Positions 1-6,396 of a DNA stretch of 6,396 nucleotides are shown in pieces. The stretch is from assembly GCA_000493945.1 (NCBI GenBank), contig AWNW01000106.1, forward strand, positions 1 to 6,396, in the 5' to 3' direction. The notes under the pieces were generated by a model, which was not told where the DNA came from, did no database searches, and saw only the letters and a program-made list of their open reading frames with translations. Position 1 is the stretch's first letter, and every line of letters starts with the position of its first letter. Origin of the DNA: Candidatus Hydrogenedens terephthalaticus JGI OTU-1. GTDB taxonomy: Bacteria > Hydrogenedentota > Hydrogenedentia > Hydrogenedentales > Hydrogenedentaceae. The translations under genes were made by a program, and so were the position numbers.

Positions 1-1973
1 TTACGGGCAAGGGCTAATATCTTTTCTTTATCCGGCGGAATGGTTATATCTTCTATAGCAATTGAAAGTCCCGATTTCGTCGCATATTTAAATCCAATAT
101 TCTTCAAACAATCCAACAATTCTACCGTCTTGCGATGCCCAAATCTCTTGTAACAGTCCGCAATAACTTTACCAATCGTAGATTGATTATGTTCTATATT
201 TACATCTTCTAATTGAATTTCAGGAGGTAGTCCATCCCAGAGAATAACTCTTCCTACTGTCGTATCTACTACTTTCCCCTGATGTTGGATTTTAATCCTC
301 GCATGAATATCTACATGTCCAAAGTGATATGCTAACAATACTGCCTCTTTATTCGGGTATATTTTCCCTGCATTACAAAGAACCTTCCCATCCTTAGTTT
401 TCCATTCCTCTTTCCATTCTCCTTTGGCTCCAGGTCGCGTGCGAGACAACCACGCAATACCCAAAACAATGTCCTGACTGGGTGTAACAATAGGAGAACC
501 ATCGGACGGAGAGAAAATATTGGAAGAACCCATCATTAAAAGATGTGCTTCCAATTGGGCGGCTGGGGTCAAAGGCACATGCACCGCCATCTGGTCGCCA
601 TCAAAGTCTGCATTATAAGCCCTACATACCAACGGATGTATACGAATAGCATTCCCCTCTATCAGTATCGGCTGGAATGCCTGAATTCCCAAGCGGTGGA
701 GAGTTGGAGCACGGTTCAGAAGCACAGGATGGTCTTTAATTACTTCTTCTATTGCATCCCATACTTCAGGTCTGCCCTGTTGTATCATTTTCCGTGCCGC
801 CTTAATTGTAATGGCAATTCCCTTTTCCTGAAGACGACTAATAACGAACGGTTCAAACAGAGCCAGTGCCATCCGTTTGGGCAAACCACATTGATTTAGT
901 TTTAACTCCGGACCCACGACGATAACGGAACGACCAGAATAATCTACGCGTTTACCTAACAAATTCTGACGGAACCTGCCTTGTTTTCCTTTGATAAAAT
1001 CACTCAAAGATTTCAAAGGTCTTAAATTGGTACCGACTACCGCCCTACCATGTCTTCCATTATCGAATAGAGCATCTACCGCTTCTTGAAGCATTCGCTT
1101 TTCATTACGAACGATAATCTCCGGTGTGCGAATTTCCATGATCTTCTTGAGACGGTTATTGCGGTTCAACACACGCCGATAAAGGTCGTTCAAATCACTG
1201 GTCGCATACCTCCCACCGTCCAGAGGAACTAAAGGTCTCAAATCCGGTGGAAGAACAGGAATAACATCTAAAACCATCCATGACGGCTGATTTCCCGACT
1301 TACGGAATGCCTCGACTATTTGTAATCGCTTAATTGCTTTCGCACGAGTTTGGGCGGATGTAGAGTTTGCAAATTGATCCCGAAGTTCCGCGGATAATAC
1401 ATCCAGATTTAGTTCTTCTAATAAAATTTTTATCGCTTCCGCACCCATCTTCGCTTTAAATGTATTCGAACCAAATTCCTCTACCGCATCCTGATAGTCA
1501 TCTTCAGATAAAATCTGCAACTTTTCTAAACGAGTTGTACCGGGGTCGATTACGATATAACTTTCGTAATATATAACTCGTTCCAGACTACGAACTGGCA
1601 AATCCAAAAGGTTGCCCATACATGACGGATTATTCTTGAAAAACCAGATATGGGCAACAGGGGCAGCAAGGCGAATGCAACCCATTCGTTCCCGTCGCAC
1701 TTTGGCTTCGGTAATCTCCACACCGCACTTATCACAAACAATACCCCGATGCTTTACTTTCTTGTATTTACCACAACCGCATTCCCAGTCCTTGGTAGGA
1801 CCAAATATCTTCTCGCAGAAGAGACCATCCTTCTCAGGCTTAAAAGTCCGATAGTTTAGCGTTTCAGGCTTCTTTACTTCTCCCTTAGACCATTTCATTA
1901 TTTCTTCGGGAGAAGCAATCCGAATTTGAAGTGCATCAAATCGGTCTGATGTGGTAGGAACATATTTAGCCAA
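1..1973 (-). CDS. rpoC: RNA polymerase beta' subunit (N-terminal half, cut by window edge)
   Basis: This gene encodes beta', the subunit that carries the catalytic magnesium of DNA-dependent RNA polymerase. The frame is open for 657 codons and runs off the left edge, so about half of a typical 1,350-1,400 aa protein is present. The N-terminal zinc ribbon is intact (C65, C67, C80, C83). The sigma-binding clamp helices lie at about 253-305 (GGRYATSDLNDLYRRV, then NRNNRL). Further markers are GKQGRFRQNLLGKRVDYSGR at about 329-348, NRAPTLHRLG at 420-429, and the catalytic loop NADFDGDQM at 454-462 with D456, D458 and D460. The bridge helix and trigger loop lie outside the window. The start is taken as TTG at 1971-1973: it has a strong Shine-Dalgarno 9 nt upstream and gives a typical beta' opening (AKYVPTTSDRFDALQIRIASPEE in outline). 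The nearby ATG is out of frame. The gene overlaps rpoB by 8 bp, so it is cotranscribed and probably translationally coupled. The identification is certain; the start is well supported. Confidence 0.98.
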   Translation of the reverse strand, partial: MAKYVPTTSDRFDALQIRIASPEEIMKWSKGEVKKPETLNYRTFKPEKDGLFCEKIFGPTKDWECGCGKYKKVKHRGIVCDKCGVEITEAKVRRERMGCIRLAAPVAHIWFFKNNPSCMGNLLDLPVRSLERVIYYESYIVIDPGTTRLEKLQILSEDDYQDAVEEFGSNTFKAKMGAEAIKILLEELNLDVLSAELRDQFANSTSAQTRAKAIKRLQIVEAFRKSGNQPSWMVLDVIPVLPPDLRPLVPLDGGRYATSDLNDLYRRVLNRNNRLKKIMEIRTPEIIVRNEKRMLQEAVDALFDNGRHGRAVVGTNLRPLKSLSDFIKGKQGRFRQNLLGKRVDYSGRSVIVVGPELKLNQCGLPKRMALALFEPFVISRLQEKGIAITIKAARKMIQQGRPEVWDAIEEVIKDHPVLLNRAPTLHRLGIQAFQPILIEGNAIRIHPLVCRAYNADFDGDQMAVHVPLTPAAQLEAHLLMMGSSNIFSPSDGSPIVTPSQDIVLGIAWLSRTRPGAKGEWKEEWKTKDGKVLCNAGKIYPNKEAVLLAYHFGHVDIHARIKIQHQGKVVDTTVGRVILWDGLPPEIQLEDVNIEHNQSTIGKVIADCYKRFGHRKTVELLDCLKNIGFKYATKSGLSIAIEDITIPPDKEKILALAR

Positions 1974-4900
1974 GGTATATATCCTCCTCGTCTTCTTTTT
2001 CTTCTGTATCTATTGCTGTTTCTACTTTCGCAAGTTTAATTACATCAAGACATAAACTCTGCATTTCACGGATTATCACATTAAAGGATTCCGGAACAGA
2101 GGGTTCTACTTCATAATGCCCTTTTACAATAGCATCGTAAATCTTGGTTCTACCTTGTATATCATCCGACTTTATCGTTAGTACCTCTTGAAGAGTATGG
2201 GCGGCACCATACGCCTCTAACGCCCAGACTTCCATTTCTCCAAATCGCTGTCCACCGGAATTAGCTTTACCGCCTAAAGGCTGTTGTGTTACTAAGGAAT
2301 AAGGTCCAATAGCACGAGCATGTATCTTATCATCTACCATGTGGTTTAATTTCATCATATAGATATAACCCACACAGGTTTCATGATGAAATTCTTCGCC
2401 AGTTTTCCCATCACGAAGTTTTATCTTACCACTTGTTGGAAGTCCCGCTTTCTTCAAATAATCTATAATTGTTTCTTCTTTTGGTCCATTAAACACAGGG
2501 GATGCAATTTTGAGCCCCAGTACTTTCAATGCCCAGCCCAAATGCGTCTCTAAAATCTGTCCCACATTCATTCGGGAAGGCACACCGAGAGGATTTAGGA
2601 TAATCTGGATAGGAGTTCCATCCGGAAGGAAAGGCATATCTTCCACAGGAACAATTTTCGCTACAACACCTTTGTTCCCATGGCGCCCTGCCATCTTATC
2701 GCCTACGGACATTTTCCGCTTGGTTGCAATATACACTTTCACAACCTTATTTACTCCCGGGGGTAATTCATCCCCTTCTCTCAACCGTTCTAATTCTTTC
2801 TCACGGAATGACAGTAATTTTTGTTCTTCTATCGCTGCCTGGTTCACTAATTTCGTAAACCACGATTGAATTTTCTTATCTTCAATTCTCAATCGCCCTA
2901 ATACAGAATATTCCAACTCTCTCAGGTGCGATGGTCTTACAGATTTGCCTTTTTCAAGCACATAACCATTCTTTGTGTAATCGAAGACATCTTCTGTTAT
3001 TTTTTGACCTAACATATCATCGCGAACTAAATCAACAAAGGTCTTCCGAATTTTTTCTATTCGTTCTGCATATTCTTGTTTAATGCGTTCTGCTTCTCGT
3101 GTAATTCTTGCTTTGGTTTGCTTATCTATGGCTTTATTACGACGACTGGATACTTTCACATCCACAACAACCCCTTCGGTACCCGGGGGAACATATAAAG
3201 AAGCATTTCGGACATCTTCCGCTTTTTCTCCGAATATAGCAATCAACAACTTCTCTTCCGGTGCCAGTTCTTGTTCTCCTTTCGGCGTCACCTTACCAAC
3301 AAGAATATCCCCCGGCTTTACTTTCGAGCCAATATGGATAATTCCGTTCTCATCAAGATTCTTTAGGGACTCTTCCCCTTCATTCGGAATGTCAGGAGTA
3401 ATTTCTTCCGGTCCTAATTTGGTATCGCGTGCTTCAATTTCAAAAACTTCAACCTGAATAGATGTAAAGACATCATCTTTAATCAATTCTTCACTCAGGA
3501 TAATAGCGTCTTCAAAGTTATAACCTTCCCACGGTAGGAAAGCAACCAAGACATTTCTACCTAATGCCATTTCTCCATCACACATTCCCGGTCCATCTGC
3601 AATTACATCTCCTGCACTTACTTTATCCCCCTTCTGGACAATAGGTTTTTGATTAATACAGGTACTTTGATTGGAACGCGCAAATTTCTTTAACCGATAT
3701 ACATCCTCTTCCAACCTAAATGGATTATCTGTCTTTGAACTGTCAATGCGAATGCGAATTATCTCACTATCGGCATATTCGACGACCCCCGACCGTTCCG
3801 CACGAACTGCCGTTCCTGAATTTCGTGCACAGATTTTTTCCAAACCTGTTCCGACCAGAGGTTGTTCCGCTTTTAATAAGGGGACTGCCTGCCGTTGCAT
3901 GTTAGAACCCATCAAGGCACGGTTTGCATCGTCATGTTCTAAGAATGGTACTAATGCGGCAGCCGCACTCACAATTTGCTTGGGAGATACATCCATAAAA
4001 TCCACCTCTTCCGGCGGAACCATCGGAAAATCCCCTTTATGTCGGCAAAGCACAAAATGATTCTTAAATTTCCCTTTATTATCCAGCGGTTCATTTGCCT
4101 GAGCAATTTTATAATTATCTTCATCGTAAGCAGTCAGATAGACAATTTCATTCGTAACCCTTCCATTTTCTACCTTACGATACGGTGTTTCAAGGAAACC
4201 ATATTCATTTATTCGTGCGTATGTTGCCATTGAAGCCATCAAACCGATATTCGGTCCTTCAGGTGTTTCTATCGGGCAGATTCGACCATAATGGGTTGGG
4301 TGAACATCGCGGACATCATAACCAGCACGGTCACGATTTAACCCACCCGGACCTAATGCACTCAACCGCCGTTTATGCGTTAGTTCGGACAAAGGATTAA
4401 TTTGATCCATAAAATGGGATAATTGACTTCTCCCGAAAAAGTCCTTTAGCACAATACCCATCGGCTTTGAGTTTATAAGTGATTGCGGAGTATATTCCTG
4501 GTCTTCAGAACGATAATTCATGCGTTCGCGGATTGTTTTTTCCATCCGTGCCAGACCAATACGGAATTGATTCATCAATTGTTCACCAACCGTTCTTACA
4601 CGACGGTTTCCTAAATGGTCAATATCATCCAGCGTTCCTTCACCCCGATGTAATTTCACTAAATATTTAAGGGTTTCTAAAATATCCTCTTTTGTCAGAG
4701 CCCTCTGTTTCTGGGAAATTTGCAACCCTAATTTCCTATTGATTTTATACCTGCCTACAGAGGCAAAATCATAACGAGCCGGGTCAAAGAATAGACTATC
4801 AAAATGCTTCCTACATTGAGCATCATTAGTAGGGTCTCCCGGTCTCATACGAATATAAATTTCGCGGAGTGCCTCTTCCTGTGTCTGAGCCTGGTCCATG

Positions 4901-5877
4901 TTAAGCGTTTGAGCAATACTTATATCACTCAGCACATCTTGCTTGTTAAGAATATAAAACTCGCGAATAGGAGAGCGAAGAACCGCATTTAACACAGCCG
5001 TTGTAATTTGGGAGGAGGCATCGGCAATAACTTCGCCTGTTTCTGGGTCTATTATATCCATTGCAAGCCAACTACCGACAAGTGCCTTTACCTCTACACG
5101 ATTCTCAACCTCTTTCTCTGTTGTTTTCCCTCCACGATTTACCTTCTGTTTACTAAAGATACACGCTTTGTTCCGTTTTATTTGAACACGGTCTACCCTA
5201 TAAAACATTTTCAAAATTTCATCTGGTTCAACATGTCCCAAAGCCTTCAAAAATGTTGTCGCCAACATTTTCACTCGTCGGTCTACAGTAACCCATAATG
5301 TATCATTTATGTCATATTCAAACTCTATCCATGCTCCACGATATGGAATAATTCGAGCAGATAAAAGGAATTTTCCTCCCTGATGTTGTTTCTTCTCAAA
5401 AGATACACCCGGTGATTTATGCAATTGACTTACAATAACGCGTTCTGCACCATTGATAATAAATGTCCCCGTAGGGGTCATCAAAGGAACTTCGGCTATG
5501 AATACTTCTTGCTCAAGAACTTGTTTCTCTTCCTTTTCGCCTTTAAGGGACTCCTCATATATTGTAAGTCTCATCGTGGCTTTTAATGTGCCACTATAAG
5601 TTAATCCTAAATTTTGACACTCTTCTATTGTATATTTCGGAGGAACAATGTTGTAGGAAACAAATTCTAATTTCGTCAAACCATTTGGAGATTCTATTGG
5701 GAAATACTCATTAAGAACTGCTTGCAGCCCTTTGTTTTGCCGTTCTCGGGGCGGTACTTCCCATTGTAAAAAATCGGCAAACGATTTAGTCTGAATTTCA
5801 ATAAGGTTGGGCAGATGAGAAAAATCCTCAGGTGCACGGGATAAAGAAATGCGTTCTGTTCGGGGAGCCACAGCCAT
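1966..5877 (-). CDS. rpoB: RNA polymerase beta subunit, complete
   Basis: This gene encodes beta, which with beta' forms the DNA/RNA cleft of RNA polymerase and is the target of rifamycins. It is complete at 1303 aa; E. coli has 1342 and short Gram-positive forms about 1180. In order: N-terminal protrusion with LPNLIEIQ (22-29) and GTFIINGAERVIVSQLHKSPG (137-157); lobe (about 160-410) with an insertion-like stretch near 225-265; rifampicin region GRSQLSHFMDQINPLSELTHKRRLSALG (482-509); CPIETPEGPNIGL (534-546); NFEDAI (787-792), which abuts the active site; a charged coiled-coil-like insertion at about 908-1035 resembling beta-i9/SI2; GDKMAGRHGNKG (1059-1070) with nucleotide-contacting K1061 and K1069; GVPSRMN (1098-1104); and the C-terminal clamp-anchor motif QQPLGGKANSGGQRFGEMEVWALEAYGA (1198-1225). 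An acidic tail (EEKEDEED, 1292-1299) ends the protein. The ATG start is preceded by AAGGAG at 7-nt spacing. H488 and M547 differ from the E. coli rifampicin-contact residues Q513 and I572. Confidence 0.99.
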   Translation of the reverse strand: MAVAPRTERISLSRAPEDFSHLPNLIEIQTKSFADFLQWEVPPRERQNKGLQAVLNEYFPIESPNGLTKLEFVSYNIVPPKYTIEECQNLGLTYSGTLKATMRLTIYEESLKGEKEEKQVLEQEVFIAEVPLMTPTGTFIINGAERVIVSQLHKSPGVSFEKKQHQGGKFLLSARIIPYRGAWIEFEYDINDTLWVTVDRRVKMLATTFLKALGHVEPDEILKMFYRVDRVQIKRNKACIFSKQKVNRGGKTTEKEVENRVEVKALVGSWLAMDIIDPETGEVIADASSQITTAVLNAVLRSPIREFYILNKQDVLSDISIAQTLNMDQAQTQEEALREIYIRMRPGDPTNDAQCRKHFDSLFFDPARYDFASVGRYKINRKLGLQISQKQRALTKEDILETLKYLVKLHRGEGTLDDIDHLGNRRVRTVGEQLMNQFRIGLARMEKTIRERMNYRSEDQEYTPQSLINSKPMGIVLKDFFGRSQLSHFMDQINPLSELTHKRRLSALGPGGLNRDRAGYDVRDVHPTHYGRICPIETPEGPNIGLMASMATYARINEYGFLETPYRKVENGRVTNEIVYLTAYDEDNYKIAQANEPLDNKGKFKNHFVLCRHKGDFPMVPPEEVDFMDVSPKQIVSAAAALVPFLEHDDANRALMGSNMQRQAVPLLKAEQPLVGTGLEKICARNSGTAVRAERSGVVEYADSEIIRIRIDSSKTDNPFRLEEDVYRLKKFARSNQSTCINQKPIVQKGDKVSAGDVIADGPGMCDGEMALGRNVLVAFLPWEGYNFEDAIILSEELIKDDVFTSIQVEVFEIEARDTKLGPEEITPDIPNEGEESLKNLDENGIIHIGSKVKPGDILVGKVTPKGEQELAPEEKLLIAIFGEKAEDVRNASLYVPPGTEGVVVDVKVSSRRNKAIDKQTKARITREAERIKQEYAERIEKIRKTFVDLVRDDMLGQKITEDVFDYTKNGYVLEKGKSVRPSHLRELEYSVLGRLRIEDKKIQSWFTKLVNQAAIEEQKLLSFREKELERLREGDELPPGVNKVVKVYIATKRKMSVGDKMAGRHGNKGVVAKIVPVEDMPFLPDGTPIQIILNPLGVPSRMNVGQILETHLGWALKVLGLKIASPVFNGPKEETIIDYLKKAGLPTSGKIKLRDGKTGEEFHHETCVGYIYMMKLNHMVDDKIHARAIGPYSLVTQQPLGGKANSGGQRFGEMEVWALEAYGAAHTLQEVLTIKSDDIQGRTKIYDAIVKGHYEVEPSVPESFNVIIREMQSLCLDVIKLAKVETAIDTEEKEDEEDIYLG
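1983..1988 (-). promoter_or_regulatory. Ribosome binding site of rpoC, inside the rpoB 3' end
   Basis: AGGAGG on the minus strand lies 9 nt before TTG at 1971-1973 and decides that unusual start. It falls within the rpoB codons GAC GAG GAG GAT, which encode part of the acidic tail, so the same bases serve as beta coding sequence and as the beta' Shine-Dalgarno. The rpoB stop codon TAA (1966-1968) lies just past the rpoC start, a layout typical of translational coupling that would favour balanced synthesis of the two subunits. Confidence 0.9.
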
Positions 5878-5884
5878 TCAATAA

Positions 5885-5890
5885 CTCCTT
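5885..5890 (-). promoter_or_regulatory. Ribosome binding site of rpoB
   Basis: AAGGAG on the minus strand is followed by seven nucleotides (TTATTGA) and the ATG at 5875-5877. The spacing is canonical and fixes the rpoB start. The resulting N-terminus (MAVAPRTERISLSR) leads directly into the conserved LPNLIEIQ motif, as in other beta subunits. Confidence 0.93.
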
Positions 5891-5917
5891 ATATATTGGT
5901 TCCGGAAAATTTATGAG

Positions 5918-5928
5918 AAGTGACACTT
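5918..5928. promoter_or_regulatory. Short palindrome AAGTGACACTT
   Basis: AAGTG and CACTT form perfect 5-bp arms around one central base and abut one arm of the longer inverted repeat (5911-5918). It lies about 30 bp upstream of the rpoB Shine-Dalgarno. It could be an operator or simply a chance palindrome in AT-rich DNA; nothing in the sequence decides between these. Confidence 0.22.
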
Positions 5929-5944
5929 ATACCTATTCTGATTC

Positions 5945-5956
5945 TTACAGGTGTAA
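5945..5956. promoter_or_regulatory. Short palindrome TTACAGGTGTAA, possible operator
   Basis: TTACA and TGTAA are perfect 5-bp arms around two central bases. The 2-nt centre is too tight for an RNA hairpin loop, so if the element is functional a dimeric protein binding to DNA is the more natural reading. It lies about 60 bp downstream of the predicted transcription start. There is no second copy in the window and no regulator is implicated. Confidence is low. Confidence 0.25.
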
Positions 5957-6020
5957 AGATAATTCATGCTTTTACCGATATTTATATATAATCTCATAAG
6001 GTCTATATTTTAGAGGAATA

Positions 6021-6049
6021 ATTATAGCAATTTTAAAGCCAAAATGCAA
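6021..6049 (-). promoter_or_regulatory. Predicted sigma70-type extended -10 promoter of rpoBC
   Basis: On the minus strand, TATAAT (6021-6026) matches the -10 consensus perfectly. It is preceded by TGC (6027-6029), the TGn extended -10 element. The -35 candidate TTGCAT (6044-6049) keeps the key TTG but matches only three of six bases, at the ideal 17-bp spacing. A TG extension commonly compensates for a weak -35. Transcription would start near 6014 and read into rpoB. It is the best promoter-like sequence in the gap between rsmI and rpoB. Confidence 0.72.
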
Positions 6050-6163
6050 ATCCCCTTTCCCCCATCTTAATCTTACCAAACTCTGTTATCCTTTTATTAT
6101 ATTCATTCTCCTGTTTTTATGTTATAAAAAAGTAACCATATCTATATTTTATCAAATATTTTT
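6050..6163 (-). other. Spacer between rsmI stop and rpoB promoter
   Basis: This AT-rich stretch follows the rsmI stop and has no gene that I can support. The only small reading frames are six to ten codons long and lack proper ribosome binding sites. A 6-bp AT-only inverted repeat (ATATTT-GATA-AAATAT on the minus strand) lies just after the stop but has no following T-run, so no intrinsic terminator is evident and readthrough from rsmI into rpoB is possible. A compact G-rich purine block (G5-A3-G4 on the minus strand, 6052-6063) stands out just upstream of the -35 box. Confidence 0.55.
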
Positions 6164-6396
6164 CTATAATTCAAGTGTGTTACTGGAAAATTTGGGATGA
6201 TTCCCTGCAATAACAATTGTAACCTCTCCTTTCATAGTTTCTGATTTCAATCTCTCCAAAATTTCGGAAAGGTAACCTCGATATACCCGTTCGAATTTTT
6301 TGGTCATTTCAAAACATACCGCACATTTTCGGTCTCCCAAAACTTTGATTGCCTGTTCTAAAAATTTCTGAACGCGATAAGGAGATTCAAAAAAAA
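6164..6396 (-). CDS. rsmI: 16S rRNA (cytidine-1402 2'-O)-methyltransferase RsmI, C-terminal part
   Basis: Only the last 76 codons and the TAG stop (6164-6166) are present; the 5' part is beyond the right edge. The fragment opens with FFESPYR, matching the RsmI signature F-Y-E-S-P-H-R. It continues with LGDRKCAVCFEMTKKFERVYRG, the equivalent of the family's R-E-L-T-K-x-x-E-x-x-x-R-G block, then LSEILERL and KGEVTIVIAG, the last strand of the tetrapyrrole-methylase-like fold. RsmI uses S-adenosylmethionine to methylate the ribose of C1402 in the ribosomal decoding centre. The protein ends about ten residues after VIAG, so it lacks the helical C-terminal extension of E. coli RsmI. The usual R of the R-E-L-T-K block is F (FEMTK). 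The first codons read through a run of eight T at the window edge. The family call is from motif recall; a related methylase of the same fold is the main alternative. Confidence 0.88.
   Translation of the reverse strand, partial: FFESPYRVQKFLEQAIKVLGDRKCAVCFEMTKKFERVYRGYLSEILERLKSETMKGEVTIVIAGNHPKFSSNTLEL

Larger units (their letters stand above)
5911..5999 (-). repeat. Inverted repeat pair enclosing most of the rpoB leader
   Basis: The minus strand reads TTATGAGA at 5992-5999 and its exact reverse complement TCTCATAA at 5911-5918, separated by 73 nt. The arms could close a long stem-loop in the leader RNA, with its base ending about 20 nt upstream of the rpoB Shine-Dalgarno. Eight AT-rich base pairs across a 73-nt loop would be weak alone and could arise by chance in such sequence. 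There is no U-run after the stem, so it is not a terminator. Confidence 0.4.
5878..6013 (-). other. Predicted 5' leader of the rpoBC transcript
   Basis: If transcription starts about 7 bp after the -10 box at 6021-6026, the rpoB mRNA has an untranslated leader of roughly 136 nt. It is AT-rich and has no credible open reading frame. It contains a perfect 8-bp inverted repeat (5911-5918 with 5992-5999) and two short palindromes (5918-5928 and 5945-5956). No known riboswitch, and no ribosomal-protein or L10-type leader, was recognised. The leader boundary is inferred from the promoter call, not observed. Confidence 0.5.

Noticed and set aside
1..5. Apparent TAA at the left edge of rpoC
   Set aside because: In the rpoC frame the last complete codon is CGT (Arg) and the final two bases AA begin the next codon, so the reading frame stays open at the edge.
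543..899. Plus-strand open frame of 118 codons opposite rpoC
   Set aside because: It lies antisense to highly conserved beta' sequence including the catalytic NADFDGDQM loop, has no recognisable motif and no convincing ribosome binding site.
1550..1741. Minus-strand 63-codon open frame within rpoC
   Set aside because: It is an alternative frame inside the beta' coding region over the zinc-ribbon and downstream codons; the rpoC frame itself is continuous there.
2510..4060. Several plus-strand open frames of 119-129 codons opposite rpoB
   Set aside because: All are antisense to an intact, fully conserved rpoB. Their translations are low-complexity Ser/Thr/Pro-rich mirrors of the real gene and show no family resemblance.
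5922..5956. Second promoter in the leader (TTTACA with TATAAG)
   Set aside because: The spacing is about 20 bp and there is no TG extension. It is much weaker than the element at 6021-6049 and similar matches are expected by chance in AT-rich sequence.
6085..6108. Tiny frame starting ATGAATATA on the minus strand
   Set aside because: It stops after about six codons and its AGGAG is only one base from the ATG, too close to act as a ribosome binding site.
6121..6163. Possible intrinsic terminator after rsmI
   Set aside because: The inverted repeats here (GTTA/TAAC, and ATATTT/AAATAT) are short and nearly pure AT, and there is no GC-rich stem followed by a T-run on the minus strand.

Overview
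The window carries the core of a bacterial transcription operon, all on the minus strand. In transcription order (right to left) it holds the 3' end of an rsmI-type rRNA methyltransferase gene (6164-6396, cut by the window edge), a 286-bp AT-rich intergenic region with a convincing sigma70-type promoter and a leader of about 136 nt, a complete rpoB (1966-5877, 1303 aa), and the first 657 codons of rpoC (1-1973, cut by the window edge). No mobile element, CRISPR array, tRNA or rRNA gene was seen.

The organism is a bacterium of moderately low G+C (about 40% in lines sampled by eye, lower in the intergenic region). The beta subunit has the long form with a charged helical insertion at about residues 908-1035, in the place of the beta-i9/SI2 insertion of Gram-negative enzymes. 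Actinobacterial and Firmicute enzymes lack it. From memory, its N-terminal third and rifampicin-region wording are closest to Chlamydiae and related PVC-type or uncultured candidate phyla. This placement is tentative and rests on remembered sequences, not a search.

RpoB and RpoC together form the catalytic cleft of RNA polymerase. All the catalytic and structural signatures that I checked are intact: the zinc-ribbon cysteines and NADFDGDQM loop of beta', and the NFEDAI and GDKMAGRHGNKG elements of beta. The genes overlap by 8 bp. rpoC begins at a TTG codon whose Shine-Dalgarno sequence is embedded in the codons for the acidic tail of RpoB, which suggests translational coupling. rpoB is not preceded by rplL; rsmI takes that place, and rpoB appears to have its own extended -10 promoter.

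This is essentially a housekeeping region and I found no evidence for a new biological system. The points worth a second look are two natural substitutions in the rifampicin pocket (E. coli Q513 to H and I572 to M), the rsmI-rpoB gene order with a dedicated promoter, the palindrome-bearing leader, the TTG overlap start of rpoC, and an RsmI that ends without the usual C-terminal extension.
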